From Mucilaginibacter sp. (GTDB taxonomy: Bacteria > Bacteroidota > Bacteroidia > Sphingobacteriales > Sphingobacteriaceae): a stretch of DNA of 64,000 nt. Below the pieces are notes generated by a model. The model saw only the letters and a program-made list of their open reading frames with translations. It ran no database searches and was not told where the DNA came from. The first letter of the stretch is position 1; every line of letters begins with the position of its first letter. Location: NCBI RefSeq assembly GCF_028288205.1, contig NZ_JAQBOD010000048.1:62001-126000 (forward strand), in the 5' to 3' direction. Below, in pieces: positions 17,478 through 25,329 of this stretch. A program made the translations under genes and the position numbers.

Positions 17478-18140
17478 TTAAAGGTTTAAGTAATTCATTA
17501 ATGAATCATACCGATCCATTGCTCCGTTATTATTGCTGCTATGGTTAAAGGTGGCTTTTACGTTGTACTCATAACGCAAAAAGGTAGCAATTATATTAGA
17601 GATATCCTGCTTGTTTACTTTTAGTGTAACCTCCATCCTGGTTGAATCAGGGAAGGTGCGAACATACGAACTCAATATCTGCGCATTGTCAGACTCTACA
17701 ATTTGCGCCATGTGCGCCAGCGAGTTATTTTTATTATCGATATCCAACATAATTATACCACCGGGTTGTGAAACCGATGTTATAGTTGCAAAATATTCAT
17801 TCATGGCATTAATAGGTATAAGGCCAAGGTAGTTCTTTTTGATATCAAGCACCGGTACAACGGTTAACCGCTGCTCATAAAACAGGCGGATAACATCATA
17901 TATATGTTGGTCCTCACGCACGTATGGGTTAACTAATGATAGTGCCAGCGCACCAATTGGTGTTTGGATATCAATTTCGGGTAAAATGTCGTTTTCTGAA
18001 AGCAGCCCCAAAAACTGTTCTTCGTTTACAATTGGCAGATGGCGCACGCGAAACTCAACCATGCGGTCTAACACTTTCTGCACGCTATCAGAAGTATGTA
18101 CCGGTGGTATGGCATTAGCTATCAGTTCAACTGCAAACAT
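17478..18140 (-). CDS. CBS-domain protein with C-terminal ACT-like domain
   Basis: 220 residues, cytoplasmic, no membrane segment. Two CBS repeats occupy about 1-125: HTSDSVQKVLDRMVEFRVRHLPIV, then DQHIYDVIRLFYEQRLTVVPVL. Residues about 127-205 resemble an ACT fold (GGIIMLDIDNKNNSLAHMA). CBS pairs bind adenosine nucleotides (family knowledge), so a regulatory sensor role is likely, but no partner is known. It begins 1 bp after the stop of the alpha/beta hydrolase and is probably co-transcribed with it and with nadK. Confidence 0.82.
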   Translation of the reverse strand: MFAVELIANAIPPVHTSDSVQKVLDRMVEFRVRHLPIVNEEQFLGLLSENDILPEIDIQTPIGALALSLVNPYVREDQHIYDVIRLFYEQRLTVVPVLDIKKNYLGLIPINAMNEYFATITSVSQPGGIIMLDIDNKNNSLAHMAQIVESDNAQILSSYVRTFPDSTRMEVTLKVNKQDISNIIATFLRYEYNVKATFNHSSNNNGAMDRYDSLMNYLNL

Positions 18141-18141
18141 A

Positions 18142-18903
18142 TTATGCTTTTATTTTGTCTAAAAATCCTTTTAACAACCGGTTAAATTCCTGCGGATGTT
18201 CCATCATTGGCGCATGCCCGCAATTATCGATCCAGTGTAATTCAGAGTCGGGCAGCAACTGATGAAACTCATCAGCAACTTCCGGCGGTGTAATTTTATC
18301 GTTTTTACCCCATATTAATGATACCGGGACGCGTATTTTATTCAGGTCCTTTTTCATGTTATGGCGTATGGCCGATTTTGCCATAGCTAATAACCTTATT
18401 ACACTATGGCGGTCATTAACTAATTTATAAACTTCGTCAATTAATTCGGGCGAAGCAATTTTAGGGTCATAAAAGGTGTATTCTACCTTTTCTTTTACAA
18501 ACTCAATACTTTCCCGGCGCGGAAAAGATCCGCCAAAAGCATTTTCGTATAAACCCGAGCTTCCGGTTAATACTAAAGCTTTTACCTTTTCGGCATGTGC
18601 AAGTACATATATTAAACCAACATGCCCGCCTAACGAGTTACCCAGCAAAACAACATTTTCTAACTTTTTAAACTTTATAAATTTATGTACATGTTTTGAT
18701 AAAGTTTTTACTCCCGTAGTTATTACAGGCAAATCATATACCGGCAGCATAGGTAAAATTACCCGGTACTTTTTACTAAATTCTTCAATAACCTCTTCCC
18801 AGTTACTTAAGCCGCCCATTAAACCGTGCAGCAACAACAGCACTTCGCCCTCGCCCTCATCGATGTAACTAAAACCACGTTCCTCTTTAAGCACGAAACC
18901 CAT
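18142..18903 (-). CDS. Alpha/beta hydrolase
   Basis: 253 residues of the alpha/beta hydrolase fold with a full catalytic triad: nucleophile Ser in LGNSLGGH, Asp in WGKNDKITPP and His in NCGHAPMMEHP. The oxyanion segment LLLHGLMGGLSNW is near the N-terminus. No signal peptide, so cytoplasmic. The substrate cannot be told from sequence; esterase or C-C hydrolase activity are both possible. The coding end abuts the CBS gene. Confidence 0.85.
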   Translation of the reverse strand: MGFVLKEERGFSYIDEGEGEVLLLLHGLMGGLSNWEEVIEEFSKKYRVILPMLPVYDLPVITTGVKTLSKHVHKFIKFKKLENVVLLGNSLGGHVGLIYVLAHAEKVKALVLTGSSGLYENAFGGSFPRRESIEFVKEKVEYTFYDPKIASPELIDEVYKLVNDRHSVIRLLAMAKSAIRHNMKKDLNKIRVPVSLIWGKNDKITPPEVADEFHQLLPDSELHWIDNCGHAPMMEHPQEFNRLLKGFLDKIKA

Positions 18904-18975
18904 ATATAAATTTGTAATGTTTAAGTTTTAAAAATAGTTTATTGCGGTTTACCTGCAACAATTATATCAAATAAA

Positions 18976-19425
18976 TTATCCTAACAATTGTTTTACAATC
19001 TCTGATATTGTTTTGCCATCTGCCTGCCCGGCAAGCTCTTTATTAGCCATACCCATTACACGGCCCATATCCTGTATTGATGTGGCGCCAATCCTGGTTA
19101 TTAACTCTTGTATAAAGCCTTCAATTTCAAACCTGCTCATTTGTTGTGGCAAATAAGGTTCAATAACCTCCATTTCGGCAATTTCTATCTGGTAAAGATC
19201 AACACGATTTTGCGCTTTATAAATATCCGCAGATTCTTTGCGTTGCTTTACCAATTTCTGCAACACCTTGATCTCTGCTTCAGGGGTTAACTCTTCTGCT
19301 GCTCCTTTTTCTGTTTTTGCAACCAGCAAAGCAGATTTTATTGCACGCAGCCCGCGTAAACGGTCTGCCTGCCTGGCCAGCATAGCCAATTTTATATCCT
19401 GATCTATTAGTGTTATTAATGCCAT
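18976..19425 (-). CDS. GatB/YqeY-domain protein
   Basis: 149-residue helical protein of the YqeY family, related to the tail domain of GatB that contacts tRNA in the amidotransferase. Signature stretches are DIKLAMLARQADRLRGLRAIKSAL near the start and GRVMGMANKELAGQADGKTISEIVKQ at the end. The free-standing form has no firmly established role; tRNA-linked function is an inference from the domain. It starts at ATG 19423-19425. Confidence 0.88.
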   Translation of the reverse strand: MALITLIDQDIKLAMLARQADRLRGLRAIKSALLVAKTEKGAAEELTPEAEIKVLQKLVKQRKESADIYKAQNRVDLYQIEIAEMEVIEPYLPQQMSRFEIEGFIQELITRIGATSIQDMGRVMGMANKELAGQADGKTISEIVKQLLG

Positions 19426-19496
19426 CTTTTTAATTAGTGAATTATGGATTGAGTGAATGATTTTATTTGCAAATCTGTACTTATCATTTTTATTTA

Positions 19497-19538
19497 TTCA
19501 TTTGCACATCTGCATATCCGCACATTTGCATATCCTCA
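19497..19538. repeat. Intergenic catttgcatatctgcac phrase, copy 1
   Basis: Repeated units tttgcacatctgcatatccg and cacatttgcatatcctc lie directly against the stop codon of the SDR gene. Closely similar wording occurs at 25428-25468 in front of the M3 peptidase and, more weakly, at 36515-36545. Confidence 0.45.
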
Positions 19539-20297
19539 TCACTTTCTAAAAATTACTGTAGCACTGGCTTGCGCGGTTGGCATAATGGTTAGCTCATTAA
19601 TGTTAACATGCGCAGGGCGGGTTACCACAAACCATATACTTTCGGCAACATCCGCGGCTACCAATGGCTCAAAACCATCATAAACTTTTTTTGCCCGTTC
19701 CTTATCGCCATGAAACCTGACTTCTGAAAACTCAGTTTCGGCAGCTCCGGGATGCACCGCGGTAACTTTAATACCGTGCGACACCAAATCAATACGCATA
19801 CCCTTGTTCAACGCATCAACGGCATGTTTAGTTGCACAATACACATTCCCATTAGGATAAACTTCTTTACCGGCTATTGATCCTATATTTACAATATGGC
19901 CCGTGCCATTAGTTATCATCCAGTTTGATACCACCTTGCTAACATATAGCAGGCCTTTAACGTTGGTATCTATCATGGTATCCCAATCATCCAGGCTGCC
20001 ATTTTGTATAGGGTCAAGCCCTTGGCTAAGGCCGGCATTATTTATCAGTACGTTAACCTTTTTCCATTTTGCCGGCAGATTATCCAGGTTAGTAATTACC
20101 TGCTCACGGTCGCGCACATCAAACGCGCAAACAGCTACTTCTGTATTATATTTTTTATTGAGATGTGCTGCCAATTTCTCCAACCTGTCAAGCCGCCTGC
20201 CAGTAAGTATAAGGTTATAATTTTCGCGTGCAAACAAGTTTGCACAGGCCTCGCCAATTCCTGCTGTGGCCCCGGTAATTAATGCAATTTTAGCCAT
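19539..20297 (-). CDS. Short-chain dehydrogenase/reductase (YdfG-like)
   Basis: 252-residue classical SDR, cytoplasmic, NAD(P)-dependent oxidoreductase. Cofactor motif TGATAGIG is at the N-terminus, NNAGLSQGLDP follows, and the active-site YxxxK is YCATK with an upstream Ser in NIGSIAGKE. RR after the second strand (LTGRRLDR) suggests NADP preference. Similar enzymes act on 3-hydroxy acids or serine (YdfG-like); the substrate is not certain. The ATG at 20295-20297 is preferred over a TTG six bases upstream. Confidence 0.87.
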   Translation of the reverse strand: MAKIALITGATAGIGEACANLFARENYNLILTGRRLDRLEKLAAHLNKKYNTEVAVCAFDVRDREQVITNLDNLPAKWKKVNVLINNAGLSQGLDPIQNGSLDDWDTMIDTNVKGLLYVSKVVSNWMITNGTGHIVNIGSIAGKEVYPNGNVYCATKHAVDALNKGMRIDLVSHGIKVTAVHPGAAETEFSEVRFHGDKERAKKVYDGFEPLVAADVAESIWFVVTRPAHVNINELTIMPTAQASATVIFRK

Positions 20298-20300
20298 AAA

Positions 20301-20308
20301 CAAATATA
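20301..20308 (-). promoter_or_regulatory. Candidate -7 box TATATTTG for the SDR gene
   Basis: Minus-strand TATATTTG matches the Bacteroidota -7 consensus TAnnTTTG and ends 3 nt before the ATG. If real, the transcript would be nearly leaderless. No TTTG -33 box is evident. Confidence 0.28.
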
Positions 20309-20412
20309 AAATCCACTGCGAAATTATACTTTTTCGTTGGGAATTAGAGGTTTTTCTGTATTAAAAGAAAGTAAACAGGTTAAGTATTTATATCAGGGGT
20401 GTACTCGCCGGG

Positions 20413-20587
20413 TCAGGCAGATTGAAGAATTTTTACAAACTGGTCTATTGTGATTGTTGTAACTGAAGGAAAAGGAATATCTTTCAACACATCAAAATGC
20501 TTATCCTCTGTAACAATATATGCAGCCTGTCGGTGAACTGGATGTAAGACACATAACAAAAATATTGCAGTCTATTACAACAGTCAT
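20413..20587 (-). pseudogene. Remnant of a PIN-domain toxin (internal deletion)
   Basis: After ATG 20585-20587 the frame reads MTVVIDCNIFVMCLTSSSP, like the start of a PIN-family ribonuclease toxin with its first catalytic Asp. Translation soon shifts and stops. In another frame the same strand ends QAAYIVTEDKHFDVLKDIPFP...ITIDQF ending at TGA 20413-20415, which resembles the C-terminus of the same family. The join is near 20519-20531. About 175 bp remain of an expected roughly 400, so the middle, with most of the acidic active site, is gone. The antitoxin gene stops 3 bp upstream, the normal order for such pairs. Confidence 0.72.
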
Positions 20588-20590
20588 TTG

Positions 20591-20803
20591 TTAAGCTGTT
20601 TTCCGAAAATGTTCCTGTTTCCATTTTTCAAAAATGGCAGAAGTATAACCTTTTTCGTGAAATGCATTATCGGCTTCTAAGGTTACTTTATTAGCAAGAT
20701 ATGCAATAAGTAATGACCTGATCTCCTGAAGCTCTTCTTCCGGCTGATCGTTCCTAAACAATTTCAGGATTTCCAATTGGGTATTATTGAGTGCAACTGG
20801 CAT
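20591..20803 (-). CDS. Small antitoxin-like protein paired with the PIN toxin remnant
   Basis: 70 residues, charged and helical (ALNNTQLEILKLFRNDQPEEELQEIRSLL), ending in FHEKGYTSAIFEKWKQEHFRK. The pattern, with a helical front half followed by an EADNAFHEKGYT segment, resembles the small antitoxins that precede PIN toxins in Bacteroidota. The frame appears intact although its toxin is broken. The match is from family memory, so the call rests mainly on context. Confidence 0.62.
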   Translation of the reverse strand: MPVALNNTQLEILKLFRNDQPEEELQEIRSLLIAYLANKVTLEADNAFHEKGYTSAIFEKWKQEHFRKTA

Positions 20804-20870
20804 ACAATGTTTTTATCAAATATAAACAAATTTCTACAATTCCTATTCCACTGAGGCGTGTATATCGCCC

Positions 20871-21605
20871 CTACTCAAAGTACAGCGTAAACATCAGTGT
20901 ATGTAATGATAATCTGTTTATAGGGTTGGAAAATGCGCTATTTTCATGCAGCAATACATCCCCGAATGAGTTTGATAGCTTTATCTCGGGCGATAGTTTA
21001 AAAAACTCGAAATAAATATCACACCCTATGCCCACCTCGTACGAGGCAAAACCACTCACATTTCTAATCACCTTATCCAGCTGTGCTACATTAGCATTAG
21101 GGTTTGATCTTGAACCAATGTTTTGCGAATACTTAACACCCCCCATAACATAAGCCCTAAAATCGCCCAAACGGTCTGACTTTAGCTTTAATGATATGGG
21201 TATATCAATCATGGTAGACTGTACCGACTTGATTGTATTTAACGAAGATGTATTATATATATAATTCAGGCTACGGTCGGCAAATATCAATGATGGGGCT
21301 ATTCTGGCTTCCAAATGATCGGTAATATTGTAGCGCGAAAGAAAACCAACCGCAAAACCCTGCGCGTTGGGCGAATTGATGCTTCTTAAAGAGTCGGTTA
21401 CTTTAGTGCCTTCATTATCAATAAAAGGCTTGCGCCAGTCGGCATTCTTATCAATTTTATAATAACTGCTTATATAACTAAAAGTAAAACCAAAGCTTTG
21501 GTCGCTTTGGTCGGCACCGCCGCCCCATGCCGGTACAGATTGCGCAAACAGGCAATTGCAGCAAAAAAGGAATAATACAATTAGCAGGTATCGCAGTTTA
21601 ATCAT
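20871..21605 (-). CDS. porT: PorT/SprT-type outer-membrane barrel protein of type IX secretion
   Basis: 244 residues with a signal peptide (LLIVLFLFCCNCLFAQ), then a beta-rich protein ending in an aromatic strand (LMFTLYFE). PorT-family members are outer-membrane barrels needed for type IX secretion and gliding in Bacteroidota, and they often sit directly downstream of ubiE, as here. The start overlaps the ubiE stop by four bases (ATGA), which implies coupling. Stretches such as IDIPISLKLKSDRLGDFRAYVMGG are typical of this barrel group. A general porin-family protein is the alternative. Confidence 0.72.
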   Translation of the reverse strand: MIKLRYLLIVLFLFCCNCLFAQSVPAWGGGADQSDQSFGFTFSYISSYYKIDKNADWRKPFIDNEGTKVTDSLRSINSPNAQGFAVGFLSRYNITDHLEARIAPSLIFADRSLNYIYNTSSLNTIKSVQSTMIDIPISLKLKSDRLGDFRAYVMGGVKYSQNIGSRSNPNANVAQLDKVIRNVSGFASYEVGIGCDIYFEFFKLSPEIKLSNSFGDVLLHENSAFSNPINRLSLHTLMFTLYFE

Positions 21606-22333
21606 TTAACGCCTGTATATATTGAACAGATACCAAACGCTAAAGGCCTGCATTTGGTATGTTTAAAGCCCACCCTATCCATTAGGGCAATAAAGTCCTT
21701 CCCATCCGGAAAAGCAGCTACCGACTCTGGCAAATAAGAGTAAGCTCTTGAGTCTTTAGAAAAAAGCTTGCCAATACCGGGGGTTATATAATTAAAGTAA
21801 AACTTATATAACTGCTTTACCGGGAAAACTTTGGGTTTAGAAAACTCAAGCACCACGGCTTTACCCCCCGGTTTTAAAACACGGTTAATATCGGCAAGGC
21901 CCAATTCTAAATTTTCAAAATTACGCACACCGTACGCAACGGTTACCGCGTCGAACTCATCAGCTTCAAAAGGCAGTTTTTCCGAATCGCCCAGTTTAAC
22001 TTCAAATTTATCGCCTAAATTTCGCTTAGCTATTTTTTGTTTGGCGATGTCAAGCATCCCCTGTGAAATATCAACACCAATAATTTTTTCGGGGTTTAGT
22101 ATTGATAGGGCCTCGAAAGCAAAATCGCCGGTACCGGTGGCTACATCCAGTATTAGTTTAGGCTGATCTTTCTTTAGCTCATTGATAGCCTTTTTGCGCC
22201 AGATAATATCAATACCCAACGACATAAAATGGTTCAGAAAATCATACGTTTTTGATATATTATTAAACATATCGGCCACCTGCTCTTTCTTGGTGCCCTG
22301 GTTATCGTGGTACGGGGTGATGGTTTTGCTCAT
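21602..22333 (-). CDS. ubiE: Demethylmenaquinone methyltransferase
   Basis: SAM-dependent C-methylation in the last step of menaquinone synthesis (also called MenG). 243 residues; SAM motif LILDVATGTGDFAFEAL, then VTVAYGVRNFENLELGLADINRVLKPGG and VLEFSKP, all typical of UbiE. Further N-terminal FNNISKTYDFLNHFMSLGID is also a family signature. Overlaps porT at its 3' end. With complex I nearby it points to a menaquinone-based respiratory chain. Confidence 0.95.
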   Translation of the reverse strand: MSKTITPYHDNQGTKKEQVADMFNNISKTYDFLNHFMSLGIDIIWRKKAINELKKDQPKLILDVATGTGDFAFEALSILNPEKIIGVDISQGMLDIAKQKIAKRNLGDKFEVKLGDSEKLPFEADEFDAVTVAYGVRNFENLELGLADINRVLKPGGKAVVLEFSKPKVFPVKQLYKFYFNYITPGIGKLFSKDSRAYSYLPESVAAFPDGKDFIALMDRVGFKHTKCRPLAFGICSIYTGVK

Positions 22334-22343
22334 ATAGTAAAGG

Positions 22344-22351
22344 CAAAGATA
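22344..22351 (-). promoter_or_regulatory. Candidate -7 box TATCTTTG for ubiE-porT
   Basis: Minus-strand TATCTTTG, matching TAnnTTTG, 10 nt ahead of the ubiE ATG. The same octamer occurs before the GNAT gene and engB. The -33 position shows no clear TTTG. Confidence 0.35.
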
Positions 22352-22414
22352 ATTTATTTGTATGAACCACTGATTAAGTTGATGGTTTGATTATGCTGAT
22401 AGTATAAGCGGTCT

Positions 22415-22900
22415 TTATAACTCTTTCACCAACCAAATGGTACAGGCAAAATGCCCGGAGTTACCTAACGGCTGATCTATCCTTACGCAACCCATCCCCT
22501 CATACATACTTACCGCTTTAGCAAATTGAGGAAAGGATTCCAGGTACAAGTGGGTATACCCTAATCCTACAGCTGCCTCAAAGCATTTTTCCATCAGCAT
22601 TTTGCCAATGCCTTTGCCGCGGGTAGCTGCTGATAAGTAAAGCTTCACTAATTCGGCATAACCATTGGGCAAACCTTCTGTAGGGAAAACGCCGCAACCG
22701 CCTAATAATACACCATCCTCTTCGGCTACAAAATAGCAGCTGCCGGGTGTATCGTTAAACAATTCAAATAAATGGTCGGTATGATCGTCTGAATAAACCG
22801 AGCCTTCCTTAGGCGCATCAAATTCTTCAAAAACGTCACGGATAATACGGGCTAATTCAACATTATCTTTAAATTGAACAGGTCTTAACAAAGCAGTCAT
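22415..22900 (-). CDS. GNAT-family N-acetyltransferase
   Basis: 161 residues from ATG 22898-22900 (MTALLRPVQFKDN). The acetyl-CoA binding motif is VKLYLSAATRGKGIGKMLMEKCFE, with the Q/RxxGxG/A pattern as RGKGIG. A later LGYTHLYLESFPQFAKAVSMYEGMGC is the usual C-terminal GNAT strand. The acceptor substrate is unknown. The 15 extra N-terminal residues open upstream would overlap the end of the VOC gene and are unlikely. Confidence 0.85.
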   Translation of the reverse strand: MTALLRPVQFKDNVELARIIRDVFEEFDAPKEGSVYSDDHTDHLFELFNDTPGSCYFVAEEDGVLLGGCGVFPTEGLPNGYAELVKLYLSAATRGKGIGKMLMEKCFEAAVGLGYTHLYLESFPQFAKAVSMYEGMGCVRIDQPLGNSGHFACTIWLVKEL

Positions 22901-22907
22901 AATTTGG

Positions 22908-22915
22908 CAAAGATA
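22908..22915 (-). promoter_or_regulatory. Candidate -7 box TATCTTTG for the GNAT gene
   Basis: Minus-strand TATCTTTG lies in the 16-bp gap between the VOC stop and the GNAT ATG, seven bases before the start. It would give a near-leaderless message. Confidence 0.3.
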
Positions 22916-22916
22916 A

Positions 22917-23405
22917 TTATTTAGCCAACGCCAATAATCCTTCAATATCCAGCCTGCGGGTATACATGGTCAAATCGCCATTTTCATCTTTCGGCCATTC
23001 CTCGCGGGGACGATCCCAATAAAGCTCAACGCCGTTACGGTCGGGGTCGTCTAAATATATGGCTTCTGATACGCCATGATCCGACGCGCCGGTTATGGTA
23101 TATTTGGCATCGATTAATCGTTGTAAAATTACGGCAAGATCCTTGCGTTCGGGATATAATATTGCTGTATGAAACAATCCCGGCGCATACTCCGGCGCGG
23201 GCGGCGCGCCCTTGCTTTGCCAGGTATTTAAGCCGATATGATGATGATATCCCCCGGCTGATATAAATGCTGCCTGGTCGCCGTACATTACCATTTTTTC
23301 GAAACCCAGTAAACCGCAATAAAAATCTAATGATTTTTGGATGTCGCTTACTTTTAAATGCACATGCCCTATACGGGTTTGCGCGGGTATTTTATAATCG
23401 TTCAT
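22917..23405 (-). CDS. VOC-family protein (glyoxalase/extradiol dioxygenase-like)
   Basis: 162 residues with a vicinal oxygen chelate fold. Metal-ligand positions are visible: H14/H16 in RIGHVHLKVSD, His in GLFHTAILYP and Glu in RNGVELYWDRP. The order resembles CatE-type catechol dioxygenase halves, but only about one and a half beta-alpha modules are present, so ring cleavage is unproven; resistance or lyase roles are also known in this family. It starts at ATG 23403-23405 next to a long inverted repeat. Confidence 0.8.
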   Translation of the reverse strand: MNDYKIPAQTRIGHVHLKVSDIQKSLDFYCGLLGFEKMVMYGDQAAFISAGGYHHHIGLNTWQSKGAPPAPEYAPGLFHTAILYPERKDLAVILQRLIDAKYTITGASDHGVSEAIYLDDPDRNGVELYWDRPREEWPKDENGDLTMYTRRLDIEGLLALAK

Positions 23406-23411
23406 TTACGA

Positions 23412-23583
23412 AATTAGTGATTAGAGATTAGTTAATTAGAGATTAGGCCGGTTAAATTATAATAGAACTGTCAAAAGAGACAGGCCACTTAACATAATGT
23501 TTTTCTAATCTCTAATCTCTAATCTCTAATCTCTAATCTTTAATCTTTAATAACCAATCTCCAATCAACTAATCTCTAATCAC
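23412..23583. repeat. taatctc tandem array with inverted flank between the VOC gene and engB
   Basis: From 23505 the seven-base unit taatctc is repeated about five times, then degenerates (taatctt, taaccaatct). The opposite flank carries the mirrored phrase. The 18 bases 23416-23433 (agtgattagagattagtt) are the exact reverse complement of 23567-23584, so the whole 170 bp can fold into a cruciform or long hairpin between divergently transcribed genes. Confidence 0.8.
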
Positions 23584-23591
23584 TATCTTTG
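23584..23591 (+). promoter_or_regulatory. Candidate -7 box TATCTTTG for engB
   Basis: TATCTTTG ends 5 nt before the engB ATG and directly abuts the taatctc array. It fits TAnnTTTG but lacks a good -33 box. Confidence 0.33.
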
Positions 23592-23596
23592 CCCCC

Positions 23597-24220
23597 ATGA
23601 TCGTAAAATCTGCCGAATTTATTTGCAGCAACACCCAAATTTCAAAGCTTCCGCCGCCGGTAAAGCCCGAATATGCTTTTATTGGCCGCTCTAATGTGGG
23701 TAAGTCTTCGTTAATAAATATGCTGGTGGCTAAAAAAGGATTGGCTAAAACATCGCAAACGCCGGGTAAAACCCAGCTGATAAACCATTTTTTGATAAAC
23801 GATAACTGGTATATTGTGGATCTGCCCGGCTATGGTTATGCGCGCGCGTCAAAAACCAAAAAAGCCGAGTGGAATAAGTTTATCCAAACATATTTAGATA
23901 AGCGCGAAAGCCTGCAATGCGTAATGGTGCTGATAGACAGTCGCCTTGAGCCGCAAAAAATAGATCTGGAATTTTGTAACTGGTTGGGCGAAAAGGGCCT
24001 GTCGTTTGTGTTGGTATTTACTAAAGCCGATAAACAATCGGGCCTAAAAACAGATCAAAATGTTGCTAAATTTAAAAAAGCATTAGGCGAAACATTTGAA
24101 GAGATACCGCAATACTTTATCACATCAGCCGAGCTGCACAGTGGCCGCGATGAAATATTAGGGTTTATTGGAGGGATAAATCAGACGTTTGAAGTGCCGG
24201 ATTATAAAAGCTTTGAGTAA
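23597..24220 (+). CDS. engB: Ribosome biogenesis GTP-binding protein EngB/YihA
   Basis: Small essential-type GTPase acting in 50S subunit assembly and linked to cell division. 207 residues, normal length. G1 GRSNVGKS at 30-37, G2 region SQTPGKTQ, G3 DLPGYG at 74-79, G4 TKAD at 141-144 and G5-like SAELHSGR are all present. Transcribed divergently from the VOC gene across the taatctc repeat. Confidence 0.95.
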   Translation: MIVKSAEFICSNTQISKLPPPVKPEYAFIGRSNVGKSSLINMLVAKKGLAKTSQTPGKTQLINHFLINDNWYIVDLPGYGYARASKTKKAEWNKFIQTYLDKRESLQCVMVLIDSRLEPQKIDLEFCNWLGEKGLSFVLVFTKADKQSGLKTDQNVAKFKKALGETFEEIPQYFITSAELHSGRDEILGFIGGINQTFEVPDYKSFE

Positions 24221-24250
24221 AGAGAAATAATAAAAAGACAATAAACTAAG

Positions 24251-24387
24251 CGTCATTGCGAGGAACGAAGCAATCTCTAAGCCAGACAGTCATTATGATA
24301 AATGTTATTTTTTGGCACTTATCTTATAGCCGACGTTGCGGATATTGATTAGCTTATGTAGAGATTGCTTCGTTCCTCGCAATGACG
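24251..24387. repeat. Inverted-arm interspersed repeat, copy 1
   Basis: Two 28-base arms, cgtcattgcgaggaacgaag plus caatctct at 24251-24278 and its exact reverse complement at 24360-24387, enclose about 80 bp. The same arms recur at 50120-50253 around an unrelated centre. It lies between engB and the prenyltransferase gene and supplies a false upstream start for the latter. Confidence 0.88.
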
Positions 24388-24422
24388 GGCGGTTTATTTT
24401 AATTATTATTATTGAAACATAC

Positions 24423-25304
24423 ATGAAAAAATATCTATCATTAGTAACCTTCTCGCACACCATATTTGCTATGCCGTTTGCCTTTATCGGCTTTTTTTTG
24501 GCGGTAACTACAACACAACACACTTTTGAGTGGCAAAAACTGCTGATGATGGTTTTGTGTATGGTGTTTGCGCGTAACTCGGCCATGGCGTTTAACCGCT
24601 ACCTGGACAGGAATATTGATGCAAAAAACCCGCGTACTAAAGTGCGCGATATACCCGCCGGTCGCATCAGCGCGGCATCGGCATTAATATTTACGCTGAT
24701 AAACTGTCTACTGTTTGTTGGCACTACATGGTTTATTAACCCGCTTTGCTTTTACCTGTCGCCGGTGGCATTGATTGTAGTTTTGGGCTACAGTGCTACC
24801 AAACGTTTTACGGCGCTTTGTCATTTGGTTTTGGGCCTGGGACTATCGCTTGCCCCTATTGGCGCTTATTTGGTGGTTACGGGTGAGTTTGCTTTGCTGC
24901 CAATATTTTTCTCATTAGCCGTACTATGCTGGGTTAGCGGGTTCGATATTATCTATGCCCTGCAAGATGAAGATTTTGACCGCAGCGAAAACCTGCATTC
25001 TATCCCTGCTTATTTGGGTAAGGTTAATGCTTTACGGTTGTCTACTTTTTTACATGTGCTATCGGCCATATTTATTGTATTGCCGGTTTTTTATACTGCC
25101 GTTGGTTTGCTGTATTATGTGGGGATAATATTTTTCTGCATTATGCTTACTTATCAGCATAGATTAGTTAAACCAAATGACCTAAGCCGGGTAAATTTTG
25201 CCTTTATGACTACTAATGGTTTAGCCAGCGTAGTGTTTGCTGTTTTGTTTTTGCTGGACAGGACGTTGTTGCTGCATGGTTTGATATTTGGTATACGGCT
25301 TTAA
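24423..25304 (+). CDS. UbiA-family prenyltransferase (MqnP/UbiA type)
   Basis: Integral membrane prenyltransferase of 293 residues from ATG 24423-24425 (MKKYLSLVTFSHTIFAMPF). The first Asp-rich motif NRYLDRNID gives N58-D62-D66; the second is LQDEDFDRSENLHSIPA. About eight hydrophobic helices surround them. The NRYLDR wording fits the 4-hydroxybenzoate/futalosine-pathway type more than MenA, so prenylation of a menaquinone precursor is a reasonable inference. The 29-residue upstream extension falls in a repeat and is rejected. Confidence 0.85.
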   Translation: MKKYLSLVTFSHTIFAMPFAFIGFFLAVTTTQHTFEWQKLLMMVLCMVFARNSAMAFNRYLDRNIDAKNPRTKVRDIPAGRISAASALIFTLINCLLFVGTTWFINPLCFYLSPVALIVVLGYSATKRFTALCHLVLGLGLSLAPIGAYLVVTGEFALLPIFFSLAVLCWVSGFDIIYALQDEDFDRSENLHSIPAYLGKVNALRLSTFLHVLSAIFIVLPVFYTAVGLLYYVGIIFFCIMLTYQHRLVKPNDLSRVNFAFMTTNGLASVVFAVLFLLDRTLLLHGLIFGIRL

Positions 25305-25329
25305 TAAATTACTGACACTATTTTGTCAG

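Noticed and set aside
18476..18868. Plus-strand frame of 130 codons opposite the alpha/beta hydrolase
   Set aside because: Antisense to a gene with a complete catalytic triad; no recognisable domain.
23505..23583. CRISPR array
   Set aside because: Units are only 7 bases with no spacers and there are no cas genes nearby.
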